Shown: positions 17,209 to 27,944, numbered from the stretch's first letter. The stretch: 64,000 bases of DNA from Clostridia bacterium (GCA_017482355.1 JAFUNJ010000010.1:124001-188000); one strand, 5' to 3'. The notes: generated by a model not told the origin, from the sequence alone. Numbers and translations: made by a program.

Positions 17209-18545
17209 AGCTCAATGTCGGACAGAGTAAACGTCGGGCGCTTTTCGACGGCAGGAGCTTCTGTCTGTACCTTTACTTCGGGAATCTTTCCGATTATGTC
17301 TGACGCCTTTATATTTGGGTTTTGATAAAGAATATTCAGCATCGACATATAGTCGCGGATGATCTCACGGGGAGTTATCATAATATCCGCACCGGCACGG
17401 GAAAGCGAGGATTTAAGGAAGCTTTCAAGATCCTCGTCGGTTACTCTCGGCTCCCAGGAAAAATGCTGACCGTGAAGCTTCGTCAGACGTGTGATAAGCG
17501 CGTAAAGCTCGTTGTCCGAAAGACGGCGGAGCCGTATAACGGGACCCATAAGGTCGCGGTAGCCGTCGTTTCCGAAACGGCTGTCGGTAAGGCGCGAGCG
17601 AAGCGCCTCATAGCTGTACAGACCTCGTCTCGTGTCCTCGAGGAACTGCGGAGTACCGCCCATAATTATGTCAAGTCCCCTCGCCTTGCCCTGTAAGGTG
17701 TCGTTGAACATCGAAAGTATCTTTTCATAGTTGTTCTCACGGGAAATGCGGTTTGAGATCTTGTAGAGATTGACGCACTCGTCGATAAACACGACAAGAC
17801 CCTCGTAGCCGATCTTGCGTCCGAATTCAGCCCAGAGCTTGATATAATCGTACCAGCTGTCATCATCTATTATAGAGTTTACTGAAAGATCGCGGCGCGC
17901 CTCGGTCTTTGTCTCATATTCACCGCGGAGCCATCTTAGAGCGTGGCTCTTTTTCTCGTCGTCATTATCGACTGACGCGCGGTAGTATTCGGTTATGACG
18001 TAGGCAAAATCGAATCCGCCGACGCTGTTTTCAAGCTCGCGAGTTACGTTATAAACGCGCTTCGTAACCTCGCTTGTGAACGACGGATCGTTTGGCGATA
18101 TACCCCCTGACGCGACCTCGCTCATAAGAGAGGAAAGCCACTTCGATATGATGCCCGAAAGAGCGCCGGCCTCGGGCGATGTCTTTGATGACAGATTTCG
18201 GATAAGCTCGCGGTAGGTCGCAATACCCGCGCCCTTGCTTCCGCAAATGCGTCTTTCGGGGGAAAGATCGCAGTCTGCGGTAAGGAAGCCGCGTTCAAGC
18301 GCGTAACCGCGCATAAGCTGCATAAGAAAGCTCTTACCGCTTCCGTATTTACCGATAAGAAAACGCATTGCCGCTCCGCCCTCGCTGACCTGATTAAGGT
18401 CGGAAAGGAGCGCCGCGATCTCGTCGTCTCGTCCTATCGCAATATATGGCGCACCGAGGCGCGGAACGACTCCCGCCGAGATCGAGCGTATAAGAGACGA
18501 TAGAATTCTCTTCGGTACCGTTACTTTTTCCGTGTTTTCAACCAT
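17205..18545 (-). CDS. BREX BrxD-like P-loop ATPase (DUF2791-type)
   Basis: 446-residue ATPase resembling the DUF2791/BrxD ATP-binding proteins found in some BREX phage-defence loci and in TerB-associated clostridial gene pairs. The N-terminus (PKRILSSLIRSISAGVVPRLGAP, then GRDDEI) is the characteristic lead-in. Walker A is GKYGSGKS at residues 65-72 and Walker B is GLVVFIDEC. A sensor-like segment DIIMGGTPQFLEDTRRGLYSY and a C-terminal winged-helix-like region with ITPREIIRDYM follow. The ATG lies inside the end of the upstream TerB-domain gene (25-base overlap), so the two are translationally coupled. Known BrxD genes usually pair with a large helicase; none is present here. Role in defence or DNA processing is inference. 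Confidence 0.75.
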   Translation of the reverse strand: MVENTEKVTVPKRILSSLIRSISAGVVPRLGAPYIAIGRDDEIAALLSDLNQVSEGGAAMRFLIGKYGSGKSFLMQLMRGYALERGFLTADCDLSPERRICGSKGAGIATYRELIRNLSSKTSPEAGALSGIISKWLSSLMSEVASGGISPNDPSFTSEVTKRVYNVTRELENSVGGFDFAYVITEYYRASVDNDDEKKSHALRWLRGEYETKTEARRDLSVNSIIDDDSWYDYIKLWAEFGRKIGYEGLVVFIDECVNLYKISNRISRENNYEKILSMFNDTLQGKARGLDIIMGGTPQFLEDTRRGLYSYEALRSRLTDSRFGNDGYRDLMGPVIRLRRLSDNELYALITRLTKLHGQHFSWEPRVTDEDLESFLKSSLSRAGADIMITPREIIRDYMSMLNILYQNPNIKASDIIGKIPEVKVQTEAPAVEKRPTFTLSDIEL

Positions 18546-20296
18546 TGATCAATTTCCTCCATATAATCGACGACGATAGTGAAGCCGTCGTCACTGTGCT
18601 CGACTGCGATATCGCCGAGCGTATCGTATAAGCGGTCATTAACCGCCTCGCAAAGAGCGTCGGGAAGTATTCCCATATTGTGTGAAAGCTCTACAAAGCC
18701 CTGTTTATCGTTGTTTATCAGACAAATAAGCGCCTTGGCAACCTCACCGTCTCCGTCGTTTTCGTAAACTTCCGTCAGCTTTTCGGGCGTAACTGCCGTT
18801 TCGGCTTCTTCAAGCTCGTATTCCTCGAGTCCTTCGGTCAAAAGCTCGGTAGTTACCCAGGAATGTTCCTCGATATGCTTCGCATCCGAGAGGGAGAGCT
18901 CGTGACTTATCGGCTCGTAAAGAACGTCGTATTCGGGAGCCGGCGCTTCCTTTGGATGCTCCTTTTTCAGCTCCTTTTTGTAAGGTGCAAAGTATTCTTC
19001 AATAGCGTGACGAAGGGGAAGAGCAAGGTTCGGAGTATGGAAACGGCTTCTTATTCCGAGCATGGCGCGTACGTTGTTTTCGGCAAACTTTATAGCGTCC
19101 GTTACCGCGTAACGAAGCTCCGCCGAGCGCGATACAGAGAGATAGGAGACCTCGATGCGTCTCTTTACGTTATAAGCGCAAAGCGCTCCGACGAATGCAT
19201 CACGCGTGACCTTAAGCGGTGTCATCGCAACCTTGCCTATCGGCGCAAAAACCGTAAGATGTTCGTTTTCCGCTTTCGTGAACGCGTAAATGAACGATGC
19301 CTTTATATGTGTGTCAAAAAGCTCGCGGTTCTCGTTGTTTATGAATTTACTGTTTCTGTAATTGTATAAGGACGCGTATGAAAACAAAGCTGTAGCATAC
19401 GGTGACCCGTCAATAGCGTCAAGACCGACGTAAAATTCCTTCAGCGAGCAGCTTCTTGCCGCCTCACCGGTCAAAGAATACGGAATATATCTGCCGTCGA
19501 GCTTGTGAATAAGACAGTAGTCGCATATCCATTCGCTAAGATGTCTGTCGAGCTTCGGGAACTCCTTACGGTAGCTTTCCCAAAGGAAAACGAGAATATC
19601 AAGACCGTTTTCGGGCGGAAGCAGGTCGGGGACGTTGATTATCTCGTAAACCAGAAGAAGGATATAGGAATAATCCGCCTTGATCGCTTCACCTCGTCTT
19701 ATCTTGCTCCTGAAATAGAAATAAAATTCAAGCTGTCTGCGCGTCATCTGAACGTATTGAGGCGTAAAGGAAAAGAACGGCTCATGCTGACACTCCTTGC
19801 CCTCGCGGTCAAAGTATTTTACAGCGTTATTGCGGAACTGCTCGTAGAAAGAATATTTTGCCGGCCAAAGACGGACGGTCACATTCTCAATAAGCGGATT
19901 GCGCTTCGGTGAGTAGGAAAAAAGCGGCTCGTCGGAGGGTGATAGCTCGATCGGCTCGTTTTTCTTTTCTTCCTTATCGCCGTAAGCGGCGGCTGCAAAG
20001 GAAAGGTGCTTTGCCTCGGCGGTCTTAAGCGCCGCCTTTGCTCTTTCAAGTCGGTCGGACGGGGGAGCGGAAGCAGTCGAAGCGGGATCGGATCTTCTCA
20101 TTTCGCTAAGGCGCTCACGCCAGCCGTCGTTTTTTGGTATCGGCGCGCCCTTGCGCTCACCTTGAGAATTGACCTGTATCTCGACTGTGTCTGTGTCGCT
20201 TGAAAACACAGCGCCGACCTTTTTTTTCGGAAGCATTTCGTCGATGTCCCAGAAGTCGTCGTTAAGATCGAAGGTGTTAAACCCCTTTTTCGACAT
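18521..20296 (-). CDS. TerB_N/TerB_C-domain protein, partner of the BrxD-like ATPase
   Basis: 591-residue protein. After a charged, low-complexity N-terminus (about 110 residues) comes a TerB_N-like domain: PQYVQMTRRQLEFYFYFRSK and ADYSYILLLVYEIINV are the recognisable blocks. A middle region with Lys/Glu stretches follows, then a C-terminal region (about 450-585) compatible with TerB_C. TerB-type domains were described in predicted stress-response and phage-defence systems built around tellurite-resistance genes. First gene of a two-gene operon with its own consensus promoter. No signal peptide or membrane segment, so cytosolic. Domain identity is by recognised sequence pattern; function is unknown. 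Confidence 0.72.
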   Translation of the reverse strand: MSKKGFNTFDLNDDFWDIDEMLPKKKVGAVFSSDTDTVEIQVNSQGERKGAPIPKNDGWRERLSEMRRSDPASTASAPPSDRLERAKAALKTAEAKHLSFAAAAYGDKEEKKNEPIELSPSDEPLFSYSPKRNPLIENVTVRLWPAKYSFYEQFRNNAVKYFDREGKECQHEPFFSFTPQYVQMTRRQLEFYFYFRSKIRRGEAIKADYSYILLLVYEIINVPDLLPPENGLDILVFLWESYRKEFPKLDRHLSEWICDYCLIHKLDGRYIPYSLTGEAARSCSLKEFYVGLDAIDGSPYATALFSYASLYNYRNSKFINNENRELFDTHIKASFIYAFTKAENEHLTVFAPIGKVAMTPLKVTRDAFVGALCAYNVKRRIEVSYLSVSRSAELRYAVTDAIKFAENNVRAMLGIRSRFHTPNLALPLRHAIEEYFAPYKKELKKEHPKEAPAPEYDVLYEPISHELSLSDAKHIEEHSWVTTELLTEGLEEYELEEAETAVTPEKLTEVYENDGDGEVAKALICLINNDKQGFVELSHNMGILPDALCEAVNDRLYDTLGDIAVEHSDDGFTIVVDYMEEIDQWLKTRKK

Positions 20297-20330
20297 ATCT
20301 CTCCTCCTTTCCCGTTTTTGGTATCATATA

Positions 20331-20359
20331 ATTATAGCACATAAATTATTGCATGTCAA
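20331..20359 (-). promoter_or_regulatory. Consensus promoter of the TerB/BrxD-like module
   Basis: On the minus strand TTGACA (20354-20359), 17 bases, TATAAT (20331-20336): a perfect SigA match, with AAGGAGG before the ATG. High basal expression is expected. Confidence 0.85.
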
Positions 20360-20370
20360 TTATTAAGCCG

Positions 20371-20405
20371 ACAAAAAAAGAACCGCCGAGCATTACGCTC
20401 GGCGG
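20371..20405 (-). terminator. Intrinsic terminator of hpf
   Basis: A 9-bp stem CCGCCGAGC / GCTCGGCGG (20383-20405) is followed on the minus strand by TTCTTTTTTT. Confidence 0.88.
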
Positions 20406-20415
20406 AAGGCGTTAT

Positions 20416-20934
20416 TTATTTTTCGGGATTGATTAAGCCGTATCCGCCGTTCTTTCTCTTATAAACGACAGCGGCATTTCCCGTCTCGGAATTTTCGAAC
20501 ATGAAGAACTCGTGACCGATAAGGTTCATCTGAAGGATTGCCTCCTCGGGAGTCATCGGCTTCATTACGAAGGTCTTTTCACGAATGTTGAAGGTCTCCT
20601 CAAACTCCTCGGGTTGTTCGCCGATCTCGCGGAACGCTCCTTCTCTTAGACGCTTTTCAAGGCGTGTCTTGTTCTTTCTGATCTGGCGCTCGATGGTATC
20701 GACGGCGGTATCGAGGGCGTTTACGAAGGTATCAGCGCTTTCTTCGGCGCGGAAGAGAAGCGCACCGCTGGTCACCGTGACCTCAAGACGCTCGGCGTTC
20801 TTTTCCATGCTCATCGTAACGTAAGCCGATGCGTCGTCCTTGAAGTACTTATCAAGCTTAGCGAGCTTCTTTTCAACGGTCTCCTTGAAGCTTTCTCTTA
20901 CGTTGATTTTGCGTCCGATAATGTTGATCTTCAT
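20416..20934 (-). CDS. hpf: Ribosome hibernation-promoting factor, long form
   Basis: 172-residue long HPF that dimerises 70S ribosomes into inactive 100S particles in stationary phase. The N-terminal ribosome-binding domain (INIIGRKINVRESFKETVEKK) and the C-terminal dimerisation domain (KPMTPEEAILQMNLIGHEFFMF) are both complete and separated by a Glu-rich linker. The ATG at 20934 is chosen because GAGGTG sits 9 bases upstream; an in-frame GTG at 20946 is part of that ribosome binding site. Single-gene unit with its own promoter and terminator. Confidence 0.95.
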   Translation of the reverse strand: MKINIIGRKINVRESFKETVEKKLAKLDKYFKDDASAYVTMSMEKNAERLEVTVTSGALLFRAEESADTFVNALDTAVDTIERQIRKNKTRLEKRLREGAFREIGEQPEEFEETFNIREKTFVMKPMTPEEAILQMNLIGHEFFMFENSETGNAAVVYKRKNGGYGLINPEK

Positions 20935-20987
20935 AAAAACTTTCACCTCTTTACGGAAATTACAGGGATTTTCACCTCTGCAACTAT

Positions 20988-21016
20988 ATTATACCATAAA
21001 GATTTTGGTTTGTCAC
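20988..21016 (-). promoter_or_regulatory. Promoter of hpf
   Basis: On the minus strand GTGACA (21011-21016), 17 bases, TATAAT (20988-20993). Confidence 0.72.
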
Positions 21017-21052
21017 TACTTTTTGTGAAATTTATCTAATATTTTTGTGAAG

Positions 21053-22531
21053 TTATCTCAAAGTTGTCTTTTTGACTGCGTTTTTCCATCCGCAGATATA
21101 TTCTACTCGATCGGTCTCGGACATTTTTGGCTCAAATACCGTCGAATTAACGTTGAGTGAGGAGATCTCCTCGACCGAGGAATACAGACCGCAGCCGAGT
21201 CCGGCAAGGAACGCGGCGCCGAGCGAGGTCGTTTCGGTATTCTGCGGACGGATGACCGGCTTATCCGAAATGTCAGATTGGAAAGAGCAGAGAAAACCGT
21301 TTGCAGACGCTCCGCCGTCAACGCGAAGGGCAGGGATAACAGTCCCCGATTCGCTTTCCATAAGCGTCAATACATCGTCCGTCTGATACGCCATCGCCTC
21401 AAGCGCGGCGCGAACGATATGACGGCGGTCTGTTCCGCGGCTCAGCCCACAGATAAGTCCGCGGCATTCGGGATCCCAGTGCGGTGCTCCGAGTCCTGTG
21501 AAGGCGGGTACGAAATAAACCCCGTCTGTATTGGGAATATCAAGCGCCATTTTTTCACTGTCGGACGAAGAAGCAAGAATGCCTATACCGTCACGAAGCC
21601 ACTGAATTGCCGCGCCTGCGATAAAGACAGATCCCTCAAGGGCGTAGGTGAGCTTGTCGCCCATCTGCCATGCAACCGTTGTAAGCAGTCCGCGCTCGGA
21701 AAGAACGGCATCATCGCCCGTGTTCATAAGCAGGAAGCAACCCGTTCCGTATGTATTCTTCGCGTCACCGCGTTTAAAGCAGCACTGACCGAAGAGCGAT
21801 GCCTGCTGGTCGCCCGCGACGCCGCATATCGGAATTTTAGTGCCGAGGATCTCGGCATCGGCAATATAACCGCTTGACGGAACGACCGTCGGCAGTATGC
21901 TTTCTGGGATTCCGAAATGAGCAAGAATTTCGCTATCCCATTTTCCTTCGTGAATATTATACATCATGGTACGGGAAGCGTTTGATGCGTCTGTCGCGTG
22001 ACACTTACCGTTCGTTAGCTTGTGAATGAGCCAGCTGTCGACAGTGCCGAATGCGACCTTTCCTTCCTCGGATAGATCCTTTGCGCCGTCAACGTTATCA
22101 AGAATGTATTTTACCTTCGTAAGCGAAAAATACGGGTCAGCAATGAGACCCGTTTTTTCCTTTAATATCGGCTCGTAGCCGGAATTTTTTATCTCCTCGC
22201 AGTAATCGGCGGTACGTCTGCACTGCCATACGATAGCGTTACAAAGTGCTTTTCCGGTTCTTTTATCCCAAACAACCGTTGTTTCTCGCTGGTTGGTAAT
22301 GCCGATAGCAGCTATTTCGCTTGGATCAATGCCGGCTTTTTTGACTGCGGTTTCAATAGCATGTAACTGTGTTGACCAGATCGCCTCGGGATCATGCTCG
22401 ACCCAACCCGAGAGGGGATATATCTGCGGAAGCTCTCTTTGCGCTTCGCCAATTTTGTTTCCGCACTTATCGTAAACGATACAGCGCGAGCTCGTCGTGC
22501 CCTGGTCGAGGGCGAGAATATATTTCTTCAT
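21053..22531 (-). CDS. glpK: Glycerol kinase
   Basis: FGGY-family kinase that phosphorylates glycerol to glycerol 3-phosphate with ATP. The N-terminal ALDQGTTSSRCIVYD phosphate loop, the GWVEHDPEAIW and TNQRETTVVWD substrate motifs, and GVAGDQQASLFGQ are all present. I start at MKKYILALDQGTTSS, the usual family N-terminus. Two in-frame upstream starts (22546 and 22558) would overlap the preceding gene and have no better ribosome binding site. No glpF or glpD is adjacent. Its partner is a lipid kinase ending 4 bases upstream, which suggests glycerolipid synthesis or recycling rather than glycerol catabolism. Confidence 0.95.
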   Translation of the reverse strand: MKKYILALDQGTTSSRCIVYDKCGNKIGEAQRELPQIYPLSGWVEHDPEAIWSTQLHAIETAVKKAGIDPSEIAAIGITNQRETTVVWDKRTGKALCNAIVWQCRRTADYCEEIKNSGYEPILKEKTGLIADPYFSLTKVKYILDNVDGAKDLSEEGKVAFGTVDSWLIHKLTNGKCHATDASNASRTMMYNIHEGKWDSEILAHFGIPESILPTVVPSSGYIADAEILGTKIPICGVAGDQQASLFGQCCFKRGDAKNTYGTGCFLLMNTGDDAVLSERGLLTTVAWQMGDKLTYALEGSVFIAGAAIQWLRDGIGILASSSDSEKMALDIPNTDGVYFVPAFTGLGAPHWDPECRGLICGLSRGTDRRHIVRAALEAMAYQTDDVLTLMESESGTVIPALRVDGGASANGFLCSFQSDISDKPVIRPQNTETTSLGAAFLAGLGCGLYSSVEEISSLNVNSTVFEPKMSETDRVEYICGWKNAVKKTTLR

Positions 22532-22535
22532 CTTA

Positions 22536-23405
22536 TCAAGTAGCATAGCGGACAGCATTCGGAATTACTGAGATCTCCGCCTCGCTTCTTTCTTCGATCT
22601 CGCCGTCGGCGCAAAGGGTGGAAATTCCCTTTATTATTATTCTCTTGCAGCGGCGGTAGATTATGTGCTTGTCAAATTTCGGATGCGGCTTTTCTGTCGC
22701 GGGATCGAGATGCGTGCCTTTTTTGTAAGAACCGATAAGGTTTATAAGCGTGGCTCTGCTGACCTTTTTAACAGCGATGAAATCTATCAGCCCGTCATTA
22801 TATGAAGCTAACGGGGCAGAGTAGAAGCCGCCGCCGTAATAACGGCAGTTTGCGGCAAGGGCAAGGGTGAATACCTGATCGAATTTCTCAATGCGACCGT
22901 TTGCGTTTTCAAGGAATATGCGCCAGTTTTCACCGATCTTATGGAAGAAGGTATCGGCAACGCCTGCCAGGTACGCGGCGCTTCCCGGGAACGCCTTTTT
23001 ATACTTCGCGGTCTTGATAACGACCTTGCTGTCAAATCCGAAATTTATAATGTTTACCGCATATTTGTCACCGTACTTAAGAACGTCAACGTTATACACT
23101 CGATCCTTTTCGGGGAAGGTCTTTACAAAATCGTTTCCCGTTCCTGCAGGAACGACGGAAAAGAGTGCCTTGTCACCCGCTTCTGCGCGGACGATTCCCG
23201 ACACGACCTCGTTTATCGTACCGTCACCGCCATAGACGACAAAATGCGTCTCGGGACGTATTTTGCAGGTCTCATATACGAATCTCTCCGCGTCGCCGAT
23301 GCCGGTAGTTACGTAGCTTTCCTCAGCGTTGGCGGCACCTTTTGAAAGAAGCTCAGGCGAGTGCTTAACGCCCGACGCGGGGTTAAAAATATGCAGTCTT
23401 CTCAA
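22536..23405 (-). CDS. Diacylglycerol/lipid kinase (YegS/BmrU family)
   Basis: 289-residue member of the DAGK catalytic family that phosphorylates a lipid alcohol such as diacylglycerol. GGDGTINEVVSGI and PAGTGNDFVKTFP are the nucleotide-binding motifs, and the C-terminal beta-sandwich ends with STLCADGE. The likely start is TTG at 23405, with GAGG 8 bases upstream. First gene of an operon with glpK (4-base gap). Exact lipid substrate is not determinable. Confidence 0.9.
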   Translation of the reverse strand: MRRLHIFNPASGVKHSPELLSKGAANAEESYVTTGIGDAERFVYETCKIRPETHFVVYGGDGTINEVVSGIVRAEAGDKALFSVVPAGTGNDFVKTFPEKDRVYNVDVLKYGDKYAVNIINFGFDSKVVIKTAKYKKAFPGSAAYLAGVADTFFHKIGENWRIFLENANGRIEKFDQVFTLALAANCRYYGGGFYSAPLASYNDGLIDFIAVKKVSRATLINLIGSYKKGTHLDPATEKPHPKFDKHIIYRRCKRIIIKGISTLCADGEIEERSEAEISVIPNAVRYAT

Positions 23406-23450
23406 TGTTTTTTCCTCATTTTTTAAGAGTTTGGGTACATACGTGTTTCT

Positions 23451-23479
23451 ATTATACTATTCTTCTGAGCTTTTTTCAA
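23451..23479 (-). promoter_or_regulatory. Promoter of the lipid kinase-glpK operon
   Basis: On the minus strand TTGAAA (23474-23479), 17 bases, TATAAT (23451-23456). Confidence 0.7.
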
Positions 23480-23538
23480 TGTTTTTTTGTCGAAAATGAT
23501 ATTTTTTCGTCAAAAAGGGACTTGTTTAAAATGACTTC

Positions 23539-23567
23539 TTGACAGAAACGAAGTTTTGTATTATAAT
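23539..23567 (+). promoter_or_regulatory. Consensus promoter of guaB
   Basis: TTGACA (23539-23544), 17 bases, TATAAT (23562-23567). The leader is only about 45 bases; no purine riboswitch structure is visible. Confidence 0.82.
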
Positions 23568-23580
23568 TATATGTTAATAA

Positions 23581-25089
<1,509 letters not shown>

Positions 25090-25098
25090 ATCCCAAAA

Positions 25099-25125
25099 AA
25101 CGCTCCGAATTTCGGAGCGTTTTCT
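25099..25125 (+). terminator. Intrinsic terminator of guaB
   Basis: Stem ACGCTCCGAA / TTCGGAGCGT followed by TTTTC. Confidence 0.85.
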
Positions 25126-25221
25126 TTCTGTTAAATTATAGTACGTAACAATTGTGCGATTTGTACAAAAAAATAGCGAAAATTTCGTCACATCCGTTTT
25201 GACATAGCGAATAATTTTTTG

Positions 25222-25251
25222 TTGACACAAATGCCACCTCTATATTATAAT
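25222..25251 (+). promoter_or_regulatory. Promoter of the repeat surface protein
   Basis: TTGACA (25222-25227), 18 bases, TATAAT (25246-25251). Confidence 0.75.
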
Positions 25252-25308
25252 TGTAATATAAATTACATACTTCTAAAGCAAAATCAAAAATAATTTATGG
25301 AGGTTACC

Positions 25309-27846
25309 ATGACAAACTTGAAAAAAATAGTTTCTATGGTGATCGTGGCGTCGCTTACGCTCGCAATGATCGTTATGACGGTATCTGCAGCACCCGCGGC
25401 GAACACGAAATACTCGGTCGACCTTTCGCTTGATAAGGTGGAATCCGATCGCTTTGCGTTCAGAGCGCTCAAAAAATCCGATAACAGCTTGGCAGAGCTT
25501 GAGGATACCAAAAGAAAGACCTGGAGCGATGCTTATCCCGGTTTCTGGGTAAAGGATGCAACGGGTGAGTCCGACTATGTCGTTGCTAAAACCGAAAGAA
25601 ATGAGGACGTTCAGAAATTCGACCTCATGTGCGGAGGCGATTATAAGAGCGTTCTCGCATTCAAGGCACCCGCTGACGGTTATTACGACGTTTATTTCAA
25701 GGGTAATAAGTACGATCCTGCTCCCACTTCTCTTATAGACGTTACCCTTACAAGAAATAATTTCTATGAAGTATACGCTTACTCCGAGGGTGTCTGCGGC
25801 GCAAACGGCGGCGGAGTAGTTGAATACGACGTAAAGGGTATTCAGCTTGCGGAAGGCGAAGAGATCTGGGTAGTAGTTGATCTTAACGCCGAAAATTCTT
25901 TTGCCGGCGCATATAACTTTGCAGTTATGGCCTTCGATGTTACCTATGTTGGTGAGGAAGACCCCGGTACGTTCGTTCCCGAAGAAGGAACTACCTACAA
26001 GTTTGACCTTGCTATTGATAAGATCACTTCAGGTCGATTCTACGCATCGGCGCTCAAAAAGTCCGATGACAGCGTAGCAAGCATTGAGCCGGCGTCGAGA
26101 GGCACCTGGCATGTCGATTATATCGGACACTGGGTAGAGGGCGCAACGGGCGATGCCGACTACGTTCTTTACGATACCGAAGCTACAGGCCCTATCCTTG
26201 ATATGGTCTGCGACGGCGATTATAAATCGGTTCTCGCATTCAAGGCACCCGCTGACGGCTTCTATGATATTTGCGTAGATGCAAATAAGTATCAGGGCAC
26301 TGCAACGTCTATAATTGACGTTACGCTCATGAAGAAGGGCGCAACCGAAGCCCTTGCGTCCAAGACCGGCGTTTGCGGTAAGGACGGCGGCGGATTGGTA
26401 CAGTTTGACGTAAAGAACGTCGAGCTTAAGAAGGGCGACGAGGTCTGGCTCGTAGCCACTACCGGCGCCGAAAACACCGCAACCGGTAGCTCTAACCTCG
26501 GTATTTACGCATTCGACTTTACTTACGTCGGAACCGAGGCGGTAGTTGAATACGTTCCCACCCCGGGAGACGTTTACAATCTTGACATCGGTCTCGAAAA
26601 GCCCAGCTCTCAGTTCTTCTATTTCTCGGCACTCAAGAAGTCCGATAACAGCGTGGCTGAGCTTGAGAAGAAGGCAAGAGCGACATGGTCACCTGACTAT
26701 ATCGGCTATTGGGTAAAGGGTGCAACGGGCAAAGAGGATTACGTTATATTTGCGAGCGAAAAGGCGTCAGACGGCTATCTCTTCGACCAGGCATGCGCAG
26801 GCGACTACAAGTCGGTCATCGCGTTCAAGGCACCTACCGACGGTATATACAACGTTTATTTCAAGGGTAATAAGTATCAGTGGATGGCCGAATCGGTAAT
26901 AGACGTTTCTCTTACCAAGACCGGCTCGATAAAGCCGCTGGCATCTAAGACGGGTGTTACACTTACTGATAGCAAGAGCGGCGCTGTGGAATTTAACGTA
27001 AAGAACGTTTGGCTCGCTGAGGGAGAAGAGGTCTGGCTCGTTACAACGACAAACGAAAAGAATACCGCTGACGGTTGCTCCAATTTCGGTATCAATAACT
27101 TCGACGTAACCTACGTAGGTCCCGGCGAATATGAGCCGAAGGAAGGCGATGTATTTAAGTATGATCTTGCTCTTGACCAGAAGAATAACGGTCCGTTCTC
27201 GCTCGCAGGTATGAAGTCCGACGGCACCCTTGACACGCTCAAGGACAGCTTAGGAATCGCATGGGGCGAATGGAAGGGCTGGTGGACATCTGATGACACC
27301 GCAAATATATTCTGCGAAACTCAGGTATCGAATTCCAAGCTGAACTCTGACCTTCACGGCTTGCTCGGCGAATTTGCTTATATTGATATGCTGCCCAGAG
27401 AGGGAGTTTCTTCCGTCATCGTATTCACTGCTCCCAAGACAGGTACCTATAAGTTCTCCGCACTCTTCTCAAAGCTTAAGATGTCTGCCTACGAAGATGA
27501 TTTCCGCGTATACAAGGTAGAAGCAGTGGCAGGCGGCAAGACTCTCGACGGTTATACCTTTGCAGGACAGACTCCCGAAGCAAAGCACGAGGATGCCCTT
27601 CTCGGCGGATACGTAGCACTCAACGAGGGCGAAACGCTTATGTTCGTCGCATCACACGTTTCGGGTAAAAACGCTGATATGGAAGTCGCAGTCCGCGATA
27701 TTCAGGTAACGCTTGTTTCCTACTCTACCACTTATAACCCCGATTCTTCCGATAATGCGGCGGTTGCGATGATACTTCTTGTACTCGCATCTCTTGCGCT
27801 CATCTTTGTTGTGAAAAAAAGAAGAAAAAATAAAAAGATAAAGTAA
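25309..27846 (+). CDS. Secreted membrane-anchored protein with four ~190-residue repeats
   Basis: 845 residues; not recognised as a named family. A signal peptide (LKKIVSMVIVASLTLAMIVMTVSA) is followed by repeats beginning near residues 34, 230, 423 and 616. Units 1-3 are close to each other and share (Y/F)xxDLxLDK near the start, ALKKSD(N/D)S, a Trp-containing GYWVKGATG-like block, GDYKS(V/I)(L/I)AFKAP and a closing FDVTYVG. Unit 4 is divergent. Each looks like a beta-sandwich, possibly carbohydrate-binding. The C-terminus has one transmembrane helix (about 818-837) and a KKRRKNKKIK stop-transfer tail, without LPXTG. The ATG at 25309 is preceded by GGAGG; an ATG at 25297 is part of that site. 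Likely role: adhesion or glycan binding (inference). Confidence 0.8.
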   Translation: MTNLKKIVSMVIVASLTLAMIVMTVSAAPAANTKYSVDLSLDKVESDRFAFRALKKSDNSLAELEDTKRKTWSDAYPGFWVKDATGESDYVVAKTERNEDVQKFDLMCGGDYKSVLAFKAPADGYYDVYFKGNKYDPAPTSLIDVTLTRNNFYEVYAYSEGVCGANGGGVVEYDVKGIQLAEGEEIWVVVDLNAENSFAGAYNFAVMAFDVTYVGEEDPGTFVPEEGTTYKFDLAIDKITSGRFYASALKKSDDSVASIEPASRGTWHVDYIGHWVEGATGDADYVLYDTEATGPILDMVCDGDYKSVLAFKAPADGFYDICVDANKYQGTATSIIDVTLMKKGATEALASKTGVCGKDGGGLVQFDVKNVELKKGDEVWLVATTGAENTATGSSNLGIYAFDFTYVGTEAVVEYVPTPGDVYNLDIGLEKPSSQFFYFSALKKSDNSVAELEKKARATWSPDYIGYWVKGATGKEDYVIFASEKASDGYLFDQACAGDYKSVIAFKAPTDGIYNVYFKGNKYQWMAESVIDVSLTKTGSIKPLASKTGVTLTDSKSGAVEFNVKNVWLAEGEEVWLVTTTNEKNTADGCSNFGINNFDVTYVGPGEYEPKEGDVFKYDLALDQKNNGPFSLAGMKSDGTLDTLKDSLGIAWGEWKGWWTSDDTANIFCETQVSNSKLNSDLHGLLGEFAYIDMLPREGVSSVIVFTAPKTGTYKFSALFSKLKMSAYEDDFRVYKVEAVAGGKTLDGYTFAGQTPEAKHEDALLGGYVALNEGETLMFVASHVSGKNADMEVAVRDIQVTLVSYSTTYNPDSSDNAAVAMILLVLASLALIFVVKKRRKNKKIK

Positions 27847-27855
27847 TTAAAAGTA

Positions 27856-27888
27856 AAAGCACTTGCGGAAAACCGCAAGTGCTTTTTT
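27856..27888 (+). terminator. Intrinsic terminator of the repeat surface protein
   Basis: A 14-bp stem AAAAGCACTTGCGG / CCGCAAGTGCTTTT with a T tail. Confidence 0.87.
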
Positions 27889-27910
27889 GTACCGTAAAAC
27901 AGCTTTTCTG

Positions 27911-27939
27911 AAAAAGCAGCCCCGATTTGGGGCTGCTTT
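27911..27939 (-). terminator. Intrinsic terminator of pepF operon
   Basis: Stem AAGCAGCCCC / GGGGCTGCTT followed on the minus strand by TTTTTC. Confidence 0.82.
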
Positions 27940-27944
27940 ATATA

